Source of the DNA: Pseudomonas sp. GM21
GTDB taxonomy: Bacteria; Pseudomonadota; Gammaproteobacteria; Pseudomonadales; Pseudomonadaceae
Reading direction: 5' to 3'
DNA: 33,287 bases
Assembly (NCBI RefSeq): GCF_000282215.1
Contig: NZ_AKJS01000007.1
Coordinates: 1 to 33,287, forward strand
A program made the position numbers and the translations under genes. The notes under the pieces were generated by a model that was given only the letters and a program-made list of their open reading frames with translations, searched no databases and was not told the DNA's origin. This document shows, one piece after another, positions 16,506 through 24,924 of the stretch; position 1 is the stretch's first letter, and the number at the start of each line of letters is the position of its first letter.

Positions 16506-17165
16506 TCATCCGCCGAGCGCGACGATCGCTACGATCAGCACCGCGCCAGTGACCGCCATCGCAATCCCCCCTTGCCACGGCTTTGCGCCGGCGTATCGCC
16601 CCAGTATCCAACCCGAGATGAACAGCACCACGATCCCGACCAAATTGGATAGACGAACAGCGAGAGCCGTCTCGTCGAGTAACAGGAAAGGCACCACGAG
16701 CGGAAAGGTCGATGCCACCACCAACAGAAAAACACCCAATGCCCCCTTGAAATCATCCCAACCAAGCCGCGACTGCACGGACGTGGCGGGGATCTCGGCC
16801 AGGCGGCTGCGTAACAATTCCAGGGTCTCAGGCTTGGCCGCTGCCGCCAGGTGCGATGGCAGGGCACCCGCCACAAGCGTCTGGCCGGTGGTCGCGTCCG
16901 CCCCGCTGAGCTTTGCGTATAACGTGCTTTTGCGCGTGCGATCGATCAAGGCACGCAACAGATACATCACCGCGTCCGCGAGCCCCCAGGCCAGGTTGCA
17001 ACCGAGTGCGGCAAACATCATGGTGCGTTCATCCTCCTGACCCGATGTCGCCACGCTGATCGTTCCGGTGAATGTCATCGCCATGAGCAGGCCGAAGATC
17101 ACCTCTGTAACACGGTCGACGGGGTCGAGTATTCGTGCTCGCTTCTGTCCTTCGGTGTTTGGCAT
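16506..17165 (-). CDS. VIT/CCC1-like five-helix membrane protein
   Basis: A 219-residue membrane protein with five predicted helices (about 21-42, 48-70, 141-162, 168-189, 198-218). A long hydrophilic segment lies between helices 2 and 3. This is the topology of VIT1/CCC1 iron and manganese carriers, in which the segment binds metal. The first helix region DPVDRVTEVIFGLLMAMTFTG resembles VIT openings. However, the central segment here has few Glu/His/Met metal ligands, so transport activity is uncertain and the family call is moderate. GAGGTAGGACGC precedes the ATG. It may be co-transcribed with the SulP gene and is divergent from the QEGLA-motif gene. Confidence 0.65.
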   Translation of the reverse strand: MPNTEGQKRARILDPVDRVTEVIFGLLMAMTFTGTISVATSGQEDERTMMFAALGCNLAWGLADAVMYLLRALIDRTRKSTLYAKLSGADATTGQTLVAGALPSHLAAAAKPETLELLRSRLAEIPATSVQSRLGWDDFKGALGVFLLVVASTFPLVVPFLLLDETALAVRLSNLVGIVVLFISGWILGRYAGAKPWQGGIAMAVTGAVLIVAIVALGG

Positions 17166-17394
17166 GCGTCCTACCTCGCTGAAAAATATCCGTGTGGTTC
17201 AGGTTTCATTGGCCAGAGCACAATGCTTTAAGCGGTGTTTTTTTCGATTTCACTTCATTGTAGTGACAAAAAAAATTGTCGCTGCCAGCGTGCGTGAGTC
17301 TCCAGACGCAGCACCTGTGCCTATAAAGCCAAAACGCACTGCATCGCAACGACTAAGCTTTTACCGGTAAGTCTCGACTCCCTGGAAGATTCCG

Positions 17395-18672
17395 ATGATC
17401 GCCCTGCCCCTGTCTGAACTCGATGCCGCCCTGCCCGGTCTGGCCCGCAAGATCCGCGTGCTGGATGCGCTGGCGTGGCCCGATGGCGTCGAAGAAGCTT
17501 TCCTGGCGAATTGGCGCAGCGGCCGTGCACAGTTGCCGAACGTCGAACTGCGACCGCGTGACCACAGCGCCGATATCGCCGCGCTGGAAACCTTTGTCGA
17601 GCATTGTGATGAGGCGCATCCCGCCGGGAACCACCTCGCCATGACCGCGCGAAGCTATGCCACGGCCGGTCGCCTGCTGGGGGCCATTGGCACGCCCGCC
17701 TTTACTGACTATTCATCAGCGCTGTATCGGCGTCCGGATTTCCATTACCCGCGCCTCAACTTGAGCATGCTGGACGCCGCCCGGTTCTTCCTCAACACCA
17801 CCGACGCGCTTCTGGGTAGCGCCAGGATTCCACCGAGCCCGGCCGAGATTCCGGCCAAGGCTTTGGCCGCATGGATGCAGCCGGAACTGGACCGGTTTTT
17901 CGGCGAGGGCCAGGTCACGGTCGTGCTCGATCCGACCCTGGCCGCCAAGGCCATCGCCGGGTCGAACCGTATCCGCCTGCGCGCCAGCGCGCTGTTTTCT
18001 GAACTGGACAAGAATCAGCTCTTGCAGCACGAGGCGTTCGTGCATGTCGCCACGGCACAAAACGGTGCACGCCAACCCAACCTCAAAAGCCTGGGTCTAG
18101 GAGCGCCTCGCACGACACAGACTCAGGAGGGTATTGCCACTTTGGCCGAGCTGTTCACCGGCAGCATGGACATCAACCGCTTGCGTCGCCTCGCCTTGCG
18201 CGTGCTCGCGGTCCAGCAAGCGCTGGAGGGTGCCGATTTCATCCAGGTATTCGAAGGTTTTCTGGCGGCCGGTCAATCGCAAGAGGAGTCATTTCGTTCC
18301 ACCCAACGAGTGTTCCGCGGCGCCGACCTGCACGGCGGGTCGGCGTTTACCAAGGATGCCGCTTACCTGACGGGCTTGATCGGCGTGCATACCTTGCTGC
18401 GCATAGCGATCCGCGACAACCGGCCGGAGCTGGTCGGCCATTTGTTTGCCGGGCGCCTCAGCCTGGGTGACACCGTACGCCTGGCGCCCCTGTTCGAGTC
18501 GGGCTGGCTTCAGGGTCCGGTCTATGTTCCGGCCTGGGCCAGTGATCTGCGCCTGCTCGCCGCCAACCTCGCCTTCTCTGCCTTTATCGCCCGGATCAAA
18601 CTGGATGTTCTCGATCTGGACGTGCTCATGGCGTTTGCGGACGAGCACGAGAACGATGCCAGTGCCCTGTGA
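17395..18672 (+). CDS. QEGLA-motif protein (DUF1704 type), metallopeptidase-like
   Basis: A 425-residue protein of the 'flavohemoglobin expression-modulating QEGLA motif' family. It carries H212-E213-AFV-H217, an HExxxH zinc motif, and E245 in Q-E-G-I-A, the third likely zinc ligand. This is the arrangement of the tyrosine carboxypeptidase fold known from the eukaryotic MATCAP enzymes that share this domain. The bacterial role is undefined; the family name comes from an effect on flavohemoglobin expression. All three ligands are intact, so it is probably an active cytosolic peptidase, which is inference. There is no signal peptide. The ATG at 17395 follows a CTGGAAG stretch. The gene stands alone, divergent from the VIT-like gene. 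Confidence 0.85.
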   Translation: MIALPLSELDAALPGLARKIRVLDALAWPDGVEEAFLANWRSGRAQLPNVELRPRDHSADIAALETFVEHCDEAHPAGNHLAMTARSYATAGRLLGAIGTPAFTDYSSALYRRPDFHYPRLNLSMLDAARFFLNTTDALLGSARIPPSPAEIPAKALAAWMQPELDRFFGEGQVTVVLDPTLAAKAIAGSNRIRLRASALFSELDKNQLLQHEAFVHVATAQNGARQPNLKSLGLGAPRTTQTQEGIATLAELFTGSMDINRLRRLALRVLAVQQALEGADFIQVFEGFLAAGQSQEESFRSTQRVFRGADLHGGSAFTKDAAYLTGLIGVHTLLRIAIRDNRPELVGHLFAGRLSLGDTVRLAPLFESGWLQGPVYVPAWASDLRLLAANLAFSAFIARIKLDVLDLDVLMAFADEHENDASAL

Positions 18673-18856
18673 CGAGGGCGGCTGTGGTTTGAGCGATCAG
18701 TGCGAATTGAATGAACGTAAATAAATGGCAGAAATTTTTTGTTTGCTACGCTTAGGAAGCGGCATCGAAGCTGAGGTCTGGTGTTGGCAACGTCGGACCT
18801 CACCTCCCTGGCATTGATTCACTCACTCCAAACCTGCCTGACCACCTGGAGATGCA

Positions 18857-20395
18857 ATGCGCATTCCCTCACTTTGCACGTTGTCAGCTGTCCTTATTTT
18901 GAGCGGATCTTTCTGCGTATCGCAGGCGGCGATGGCGGCCTCAAGCACGACCACTGCCGTGCCAGCGCCCGCCAATTCGGCGCCTCTCAAAGATGCCGTG
19001 TTTACCCAGGAACAGCTGGATCAAATGCTGGCGCCCATTGCGCTGTACCCGGACCCACTGCTGGCACAGATTCTGATGGCCAGCACGTACCCCGGGGAAT
19101 TTACCGAGGCCGTCGCCTGGTCTAAAGCCAACCCGAACGCCAAGGGCGATGATGCAGTCAAACAAGTGCAGAACAAACCCTGGGATCCGAGTGTACAGGC
19201 GCTCGTCGCCTTCCCGCAGGTGTTGGCCACGCTGGGACAGGATCCTGTGGCGGTACAACGCCTGGGTGATGCCTTCCTGGCGCAGCCCGACGATCTCATG
19301 GCCGCGGTGCAACGTTTGCGTCATCAGGCGCAGGCAGCCGGCAACCTGGAGAGCAACCAGTATCAGAACGTGACGGTTCAGAATTATCCAGCACCGGCAG
19401 GCACGTCCACAGAGGTGGCTCCGGCCCCTGCCAGCACCATCATCATTCAGCCCGCCGATCCTCAGGTTGTCTACGTCCCCACTTATAACCCGACAACCAC
19501 CTATGGCACCTGGCCTTATCCTGCATCACCTCCGGCGTACTACCCACCACCACCCGCCTATTACCCCGGCCAGGCCTTGTTGACCGGGCTGGCGTTTGGC
19601 GCCGGTGTGGCTATCGTCGGTTCGTTGTGGGGTGATTGCGACTGGGGTAATAGCGACGTCGACATCGATGTCGAACGCTACAACAACATCAATGGCAACA
19701 ACCGAATCAACGTTAATCAGAACAAGTTCCAACATAACTCCGCGCATCGCAACGGTGTTCCTTATCGAGACAACAGGAGCCGCGAACAGTACGGTCGGCA
19801 ACTCAACGGCGCCACTCAGCGTGAGGCCTATCGAGGTGACACGCCGCAACGGGCCCAGCAGCGAGAAAATGCCCGCAGTTCGATGGACAGGGCCGGAATC
19901 GAACGACCTCCCACCACTAACCGCGAAGCCCGTGATCAAGCGCGCGACGCCCAAGCCAGAGGCGTGGACAGCAATCGGGCGCAAGGTGGTACAGACAGGG
20001 ACGCTGCCAGACAAAATGCAGCCAACAGACAGAGGGCGGCTGAAAGACAGAGTGCAACAGACAGACAGCAGGCTTCCAACAGAGGCCAGGGCACTGACAG
20101 AGCCAGTCAGCAACCCAGGAAACAGACCGCCGATGCCAGACAGCGCCAAGGTAATACACAGGCGCGCCAGACGACGAAAAGTCGGCCAACCACCAAGGCC
20201 GCCAGTAAGGGCAGTGCCCGCAACAATGCATTCGCCGGCGCGCGCTCACCGTCCCAAGTCAACGCACAAGCCAATCGTGGCCGGGCCAGCCAGGCATCCG
20301 CCCAGCGCCCCAATGCCTCGCGATCAGCCGGCAAGCAAGTCAGTCGGCCGTCCAATCCACCAGCGCGTCAAAGTCAAAGGGGTGGCCGTCGTTGA
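18857..20395 (+). CDS. DUF3300-domain exported protein with long disordered basic tail
   Basis: A 512-residue exported protein. It has a signal peptide (about 1-28), then a DUF3300 domain (about 40-220) with the family hallmark LAPIALYPDPLLAQILMAST, a YPPPPAYYPG proline/tyrosine stretch, a short glycine-rich hydrophobic segment, and a tail of about 240 residues rich in Arg, Gln, Asn, Ala and Ser with no hydrophobic core. The tail is probably disordered and strongly basic, suited to binding nucleic acid, peptidoglycan or polyanions. GGAG precedes the ATG. The stop codon overlaps a possible TTG start of the next gene, DUF2950; the two families often occur as a pair. The function is unknown. Confidence 0.88.
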   Translation: MRIPSLCTLSAVLILSGSFCVSQAAMAASSTTTAVPAPANSAPLKDAVFTQEQLDQMLAPIALYPDPLLAQILMASTYPGEFTEAVAWSKANPNAKGDDAVKQVQNKPWDPSVQALVAFPQVLATLGQDPVAVQRLGDAFLAQPDDLMAAVQRLRHQAQAAGNLESNQYQNVTVQNYPAPAGTSTEVAPAPASTIIIQPADPQVVYVPTYNPTTTYGTWPYPASPPAYYPPPPAYYPGQALLTGLAFGAGVAIVGSLWGDCDWGNSDVDIDVERYNNINGNNRINVNQNKFQHNSAHRNGVPYRDNRSREQYGRQLNGATQREAYRGDTPQRAQQRENARSSMDRAGIERPPTTNREARDQARDAQARGVDSNRAQGGTDRDAARQNAANRQRAAERQSATDRQQASNRGQGTDRASQQPRKQTADARQRQGNTQARQTTKSRPTTKAASKGSARNNAFAGARSPSQVNAQANRGRASQASAQRPNASRSAGKQVSRPSNPPARQSQRGGRR

Positions 20396-20421
20396 ATAAC
20401 AATCCTCGAGTAAAGGCACTC

Positions 20422-21309
20422 ATGGGCTTGCTTCGTCAGTCCCTGGCGATCACGGCAGGCGTTGTGTGGTCCTGCATGGTCATGGCATATCAGGAATTCC
20501 CAACGCCCGAAAAGGCCACTGAAGCGTTCGTCGAAGCACTGGGTACGAAACAGGCCAATAATGAACGCCTGACCGAGTTACTGGGTACGGAATGGCGCAG
20601 TTATATCCCTCGCCAAGGCGCGGAGCGCAAAGATGTCGATGCATTTTTGAAGCTGTACCACGAACAACACCACCTTGAAAAAACCAGCGACAACGAGATG
20701 ATCCTCTCGGTCGGGACCAACAAATGGCCAATGCCTATCCCTATCGTAAAAGGCCCGAAAGGTTGGCACTTCGACATCAAGGCCGGCAGTGCGGAAATCC
20801 GTGCGCGTCGAATTGGCCGCAATGAATTCGCCGCGTTGCAATCGGTGCAGGCCTATCACGACGCCCAGATGGATTATGCGTCAGTGGATCGTGACGGTGA
20901 CGGCGCACTTGAGTATGCGCAGAATATCTACAGCGCCCCCGGCAAGCACGATGGGCTGTATTGGGCAGACGACGATAGCGGTCAGATCAGCCCGTTGGGT
21001 CCCACGTTCGGCAACGCCATTGCCGGAGAACCCTGGCATGGTTACTACTTCCGCATCCTGACTGGCCAAGGTCCTTCGGCACCGGGTGGCGCCTACAGCT
21101 ATCTCATTGGCGACAAGATGAGCCGGGGTTTTGCACTGATCGCCTGGCCGGCGAAATACGCTGATACCGGGGTGATGAGTTTCATGATCAGTCATGACGG
21201 ACAGGTGTTTGAGAAAGATCTGGGGCCTGAGGGTGAAAAGGTCGCGCAGTCGATGAAACTCTTTGATCCGGATGACAGCTGGAAAGAAGTCACGGTAGAT
21301 GAAGACTAG
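20422..21309 (+). CDS. DUF2950-family exported protein
   Basis: A protein of 295 residues. After a hydrophobic N-terminal segment (about 5-22) it begins the family-typical FPTPEKATEAFVEAL region, followed by GWHFDIKAG and an aspartate-rich SVDRDGDGALEYA stretch that resembles a calcium-binding loop. The C-terminal half contains GYYFRILTGQG and the terminal acidic tail. Start: AAAGG six bases before the ATG at 20422 favours it, but a TTG at 20392, coupled to the DUF3300 stop and preceded by AAAGGGG, would add 10 residues. It is probably periplasmic and co-expressed with the DUF3300 protein. No activity is known. Confidence 0.85.
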   Translation: MGLLRQSLAITAGVVWSCMVMAYQEFPTPEKATEAFVEALGTKQANNERLTELLGTEWRSYIPRQGAERKDVDAFLKLYHEQHHLEKTSDNEMILSVGTNKWPMPIPIVKGPKGWHFDIKAGSAEIRARRIGRNEFAALQSVQAYHDAQMDYASVDRDGDGALEYAQNIYSAPGKHDGLYWADDDSGQISPLGPTFGNAIAGEPWHGYYFRILTGQGPSAPGGAYSYLIGDKMSRGFALIAWPAKYADTGVMSFMISHDGQVFEKDLGPEGEKVAQSMKLFDPDDSWKEVTVDED

Positions 21310-21365
21310 AAGTAGAACAGCCGCTGCGCCTGGCACCATTCAATTAAGGCAATCACGCAATTTTT

Positions 21366-21496
21366 GTAGCAGCTGGCGAAGCCCGCGTCCGGCTGCGCAG
21401 CAGTCGTGAAATCAGACGATGCGGTGATTCAGCAAGACCGCAAGCTCAGGTTTTACGACTGCTGCGCAGCCGGACGCAGGCTGCGCCAGCTGCTAC
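21366..21496. repeat. Inverted REP pair (REPIN-like)
   Basis: Two 46-base arms, 21366-21411 and 21451-21496, are inverted copies with about three mismatches. Each begins GTAGCAGCTGGCG and ends near CAGCAGTCGT. They are separated by about 39 bases. This is the form of the paired REP sequences scattered through P. fluorescens-group genomes and mobilised by REP-associated transposases; no such transposase is in the window. The right arm lies within the 3' end of ybdK. Confidence 0.85.
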
Positions 21497-22634
21497 GAGT
21501 CTTATTGCATGGCGCTTGCGATGTTTCCACCAGCAACTGATCCACTACTTGCGACAGAGCGCTATGAACATCCTCGGTGCCGGTCAGCGCTCGCTCGAAA
21601 ACGCTGCGCTGGCGGTCTGCACTGGTACCGCTGCGCAGAATCCGGCGAGCTTGGGAAAAGACGTTTTCCACACATAAATCCCGCGCCGCCTCGCCCAGGA
21701 TCTGCTCCGCCAGGAACAGCCACTGCTCAGCCGAGAAGGGTCGGTCGTACCCTTCAACAATGAAGGATGCATGGATTCCAGAACGTTTCGCCCGCCAACG
21801 ATTTTCTTTGAGAATCCAGTGAGACGTGGGCGACCAGAACCGTCCTGGCCGGGTTTGATCAATGGCGTCGGCAACCAGCAATCGAAACAATGAGGCAATA
21901 CACAAGGCATCTTCCAGGCGGGGACACGCATCCGTCATGCGCAATTCCAGGGTCGGATACCGGCAAGCGGGTCGTAATCCCCACCAGCATTCGCTGGCCT
22001 GCCTGATGGTACCTGTACCAATCAGCAAGGCGACGTAGGCCTCATAGGCCGCTTCATCCTCGAAGTACTCCGGAATGCCCATCCTCGGCCACTCATCACA
22101 CGCGGTCTGCCGGTAGCTCATAAAGCCGCTATCGGCGCCGTCCCAAAAAGGTGAAGAGCTACTCAGCACCAGCAACAACGGCATCCACGGCAACACGTGG
22201 TTCATGACTCGAATACGGTCCAGGTGTTCCGGCACCTCAACATGCACATGCAGGCCGGAGAGCACGCTACGCCTGGCCACGCGCTGATAGTCTTCAAACA
22301 TCTGAGTAAAGTGATCCTGCCGGGTGGGCTCTTGCACACGCCAGTCTGCCAACGGGTGGCTCCCGACACACAGCAGTCCAAGACCATAAGACTGGAGCGT
22401 GCAGCGCAACGATTTGCGAGTGCTGACAAAGTACTGTTCGGCCTCGGCAATACGGGTGAAAACGGGAGAAGCCACTTCGATTTGGCCTTGGAACATCTCA
22501 TACGCGAAACATTCGCCGATCGCCGCCTTGCACGCGTCAATCGCCGCGCTGGGCGGCCGCTCGGCCATACGTCGAGTGTCCAGATCAGTGATGAAGTATT
22601 CCTCTTCAATCCCGAATTTCAGATGTCTGTTCAT
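21453..22634 (-). CDS. ybdK: YbdK-type carboxylate-amine ligase (glutamate-cysteine ligase 2 family)
   Basis: A 393-residue ATP-dependent ligase of the GCS2 family. Visible motifs are FGIEEEYFITDLDT at the N-terminus, FQGQIEVASPVF, GLHVHVEVPE and ELRMTDACPRLEDAL, all typical of YbdK-like proteins. E. coli YbdK has weak glutamate-cysteine ligase activity, but the true substrates are unclear. The last 14 codons (protein end RSSWRSLRPAAQQS) and the TAA stop are read from a REP arm, so the C-terminal tail is not ancestral. The catalytic region appears complete. AGGG precedes the ATG. The start overlaps the end of a small upstream gene by 29 bases, which suggests translational coupling. Confidence 0.88.
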   Translation of the reverse strand: MNRHLKFGIEEEYFITDLDTRRMAERPPSAAIDACKAAIGECFAYEMFQGQIEVASPVFTRIAEAEQYFVSTRKSLRCTLQSYGLGLLCVGSHPLADWRVQEPTRQDHFTQMFEDYQRVARRSVLSGLHVHVEVPEHLDRIRVMNHVLPWMPLLLVLSSSSPFWDGADSGFMSYRQTACDEWPRMGIPEYFEDEAAYEAYVALLIGTGTIRQASECWWGLRPACRYPTLELRMTDACPRLEDALCIASLFRLLVADAIDQTRPGRFWSPTSHWILKENRWRAKRSGIHASFIVEGYDRPFSAEQWLFLAEQILGEAARDLCVENVFSQARRILRSGTSADRQRSVFERALTGTEDVHSALSQVVDQLLVETSQAPCNKTRSSWRSLRPAAQQS

Positions 22635-22893
22635 CGATGTGCCCTGAGTGATAATCCTCCCCCGCTACTGCGCGCAGAAAGGCCTGATCGGCCGCAATTC
22701 GCAAATCTCGCCACTCTTGCCAACTGACCATGCGCTGACGGTCCATCTCGTCCGATTGTCGTAGCAATTCCTCGTGCCAGGCCTCAGGGGAGTCCATTCG
22801 CAATGCGATGTTTTCGAGTGCTCGATGCCAGGAATCCAGCGCACAAAGTCTTCGTTCCTGAGCCTGCGTCAGCTGGTTTCTGAAGGCGTTCAT
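22606..22893 (-). CDS. Small protein of unknown function, coupled to ybdK
   Basis: A 95-residue soluble, probably all-helical protein rich in Arg, Glu, Gln and Trp (several WHR/WHE/WQEW pairs). I do not recognise a family. Its 3' end overlaps the ybdK start by 29 bases, the usual sign of an operon. The reading frame lacks a strong Shine-Dalgarno sequence at the ATG (22893), so the start could lie at a later codon. It may be a partner of the ligase; this rests only on position. Confidence 0.6.
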   Translation of the reverse strand: MNAFRNQLTQAQERRLCALDSWHRALENIALRMDSPEAWHEELLRQSDEMDRQRMVSWQEWRDLRIAADQAFLRAVAGEDYHSGHIDEQTSEIRD

Positions 22894-22978
22894 GGCAGTG
22901 CAATCCCGGAGGTATTTCTGAATGGATCAACAGGGTTCGACGCAGGTTCATGGGGGCCGACAAGAGGTGTTGACGTAC

Positions 22979-23014
22979 GAATAACGGGAGGCCTGAATGG
23001 ACCTCCCGTTATTC
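22979..23014 (-). terminator. Hairpin terminator of the DUF3618 operon
   Basis: GAATAACGGGAGG (22979-22991) pairs perfectly with CCTCCCGTTATTC (23002-23014) around a 10-base loop. It lies 10 bases beyond the stop codon of the last gene of the minus-strand operon. The U-rich run is short, but placement and stem strength support a terminator. Confidence 0.65.
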
Positions 23015-23024
23015 ATAGCCGCCT

Positions 23025-23849
23025 TTAGGAAGTACCCATTCCTCGAGACAGATCGGCTGGGGCATCGGGTGTTTCGCGGTAATCGCGTTCCGGTTTCATG
23101 CCTGCGTCCGCTTGATCCGTCGTTTTTGTCACCGTATCGCGCACCGCCTCGAAACCCTCCCGCGCCTGTTGCTTGACCTTGTCGGCCAGCCCTGCGCTGG
23201 ACTTGCCCATGTAGCGTTGCTCGGTCGCTGTCGAGGGCAATGCAGCGCCCAACATCGCCCCCAAGGCGATACCTGCAGCTGCGACCATCAGTGGCTGCTC
23301 TTTGAGCAAATGGCTGAGTTGATTGCCCATCACTTGTGTACTGCGCACCAAACGGTCGCTGGCGTCATGAACGGCGTGGCTGACGCTATCGGTGGCCGCT
23401 CCCAGGTTGTCACCCAGGTGCGCCGCTTTGCCTTTCACGCTCTGGTAACCCTCCTTGAGTGTGTCGGCAGTCTGGTGCAGATGGTCACGCGCACTGTCGA
23501 TGCCGTCAGCCAGGCCATCGGCCCACTCCCCGACCTTGTTCTGATCAGTACTTGCGGGATAAACCGGGCGTGGGGTCGGCGGACGGTTCTGGCTCATCAT
23601 CAACCACAGCAGCCCCACCGACGTTAGCACCGCAGGCACGGGATTATTGCGCACGCTGGTGCCCAAGTTGGTCAGGAAAGTCGTACCGTTGTTCTGCATG
23701 AAAGACAACGCCTGATCAAAGGCCTGTCCTGGGGTAAATTTGCTTTCCAGGGCATCGACAATGTTGCCGATACTCGCCCGCTGCGCATCGATATCGCGCT
23801 CGATGGCCTCGGGGCTTTTTTGCGACTCGTATTCGAATTCACTGTTCAT
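23025..23849 (-). CDS. DUF3618-domain membrane protein
   Basis: A 274-residue protein. The N-terminal DUF3618 segment (about 5-45) has SPEAIERDIDAQRASIGNIVDALESKF. A hydrophobic span at about 77-95 (PAVLTSVGLLWLMM) and a second near 205-222 (LMVAAAGIALGAMLGAALP) flank a helical, repetitive stretch with alternating acidic and basic residues that resembles apolipoprotein-like or late-embryogenesis-like helices. The frame extends to 24005, but AGGAG before the ATG at 23849 fixes the start, and the start overlaps the stop of the preceding gene by four bases (ATGA). It is the last gene of a three-gene operon. It is probably a cytoplasmic-membrane stress protein, inferred from partners. Confidence 0.85.
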   Translation of the reverse strand: MNSEFEYESQKSPEAIERDIDAQRASIGNIVDALESKFTPGQAFDQALSFMQNNGTTFLTNLGTSVRNNPVPAVLTSVGLLWLMMSQNRPPTPRPVYPASTDQNKVGEWADGLADGIDSARDHLHQTADTLKEGYQSVKGKAAHLGDNLGAATDSVSHAVHDASDRLVRSTQVMGNQLSHLLKEQPLMVAAAGIALGAMLGAALPSTATEQRYMGKSSAGLADKVKQQAREGFEAVRDTVTKTTDQADAGMKPERDYRETPDAPADLSRGMGTS

Positions 23850-24277
23850 GAGACTCTCCTGCGCAGCGCTTCCTGATCTTTGTTCAAGGCGTCCAACGTC
23901 CGGTCTGGCTTCAAATGGGACGGTTCGAACTGTTTTTTTCCAGCTTGCAGCATGGCGAACCCGACGATCATCACCACCACACCAACGATCAGTGCCGCCA
24001 ACCACGGCGCCATCACGATGCTCAGGCCATAGACGGCGGACATCAACAGGATGATGAACCCCGCCAAAAGCACAACCGCCCCGCTCGCGACTCCGGCAAT
24101 GCCAGCCTTGAGCGTTGTAAGGCTGGCCTGAAGCTCGGCTTTGGCCAACGCCAGTTCCTTGGTGAACAGCGCCGGCACTTCGCGGGCTAACTGTCGCAAT
24201 AGTCCGACGACCGAAGCATCAGGATCGGGTACGGGCAACGGTGTCGCCCCTGGGAAATTCGGATCTTCTCTGTTCAT
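23846..24277 (-). CDS. YqjE-like membrane protein (phage-holin 3_6 / DUF1469 family)
   Basis: A 143-residue protein with two central membrane helices (about 60-85 and 92-112) between charged amphipathic ends; the N-terminal part LARELAREVP...KELALAKAEL-type helix and TTLKAGIAGVASGAVVLLAG are typical. Despite the database name 'phage holin family', this group is chromosomal; E. coli YqjE is a member, found beside YqjD and YqjK. A TGGAG site lies seven bases before the ATG (24277), preferred over the GTG at 24280. Overlaps with both neighbours show it is the middle gene of an operon. The role is unknown; membrane-related stress is likely from context. Confidence 0.87.
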   Translation of the reverse strand: MNREDPNFPGATPLPVPDPDASVVGLLRQLAREVPALFTKELALAKAELQASLTTLKAGIAGVASGAVVLLAGFIILLMSAVYGLSIVMAPWLAALIVGVVVMIVGFAMLQAGKKQFEPSHLKPDRTLDALNKDQEALRRRVS

Positions 24278-24924
24278 CACAGTGCTCCATTGGCGTTTGT
24301 CGAACCGGGGCTCGAAGGCGTTGCAAAGTCCGAAGGGTGGCCGTGGTCACTGGGTGCCGTCGGCGTGACGATGGTGCCGCCAGGGCTTTGATCGGTGCGA
24401 GATGGAATGGAAGTTTCGTAGGGGCGTTGCGCGCCAAATCCACCTGACGTCGGCATTGAGTGGCCCGCTGCCGGATCGCTGGCATCCGGGAATGTCGCCG
24501 CTGGCGCGGCACCGGCCTTGAGAAAGCGCGACAGGCCAAAGCCCAGCGCAATGCTGCCGGCTATGAACAAGGCAGGATTGTTGCGAGCCAGATCGGCGCC
24601 GTCATGGAGCAACTGTTCGGCACTCTTGCCACGCAGGTTCCCGGCCAGGCCGCTCATGGACTCGGCCATGTCCGACAGGTAGTCGGACATGCCCAGTGTG
24701 TCCTTGTCCTGCAACTCAGCAACGAACGATTTCGCCCCGTGGGCCAGTGCCTCCATCTGGTCGGCTGCCGTATCCCGGTATTGACCAAATTGCGCATCAG
24801 CCTGCTCTCTTGCGCCGCCCAGTGCCTCTGTCACGTTTTCCTTCAAGTGTTCAAAGCCCTGCTCTGCCCCTCCGGTGTCGGGTTTATCGGGCTGACTCCC
24901 GGTTGTGCTGTCTGAAGTAATCAT
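24277..24924 (-). CDS. DUF883/YqjD-like membrane-anchored protein
   Basis: A 215-residue protein. The N-terminal half (about 20-110) is amphipathic helix with LKENVTEALGGAREQAD. One hydrophobic span (about 115-134, PALFIAGSIALGFGLSRF) follows, and the C-terminal 75 residues are Pro/Ser/Thr/Gly-rich and probably disordered. The helix-plus-anchor layout resembles E. coli YqjD/ElaB (DUF883), which tether inactive ribosomes to the membrane in stationary phase; sequence identity is not shown here. GAGGGACGAC precedes the ATG. The stop codon overlaps the next start by one base. It is the first gene of the operon, so its upstream region carries the promoter. Confidence 0.75.
   Translation of the reverse strand: MITSDSTTGSQPDKPDTGGAEQGFEHLKENVTEALGGAREQADAQFGQYRDTAADQMEALAHGAKSFVAELQDKDTLGMSDYLSDMAESMSGLAGNLRGKSAEQLLHDGADLARNNPALFIAGSIALGFGLSRFLKAGAAPAATFPDASDPAAGHSMPTSGGFGAQRPYETSIPSRTDQSPGGTIVTPTAPSDHGHPSDFATPSSPGSTNANGAL

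Noticed and set aside
19596..20399. 267-codon plus-strand frame within the DUF3300 tail region
   Set aside because: It is an out-of-frame reading of a low-complexity tail with no ribosome-binding site; the DUF3300 frame has the signal peptide and domain.
23846..24277. Possible prophage fragment because of the 'phage holin' family name
   Set aside because: No other phage genes are present, and the family is a chromosomal YqjE-like group in an operon of cellular membrane proteins.
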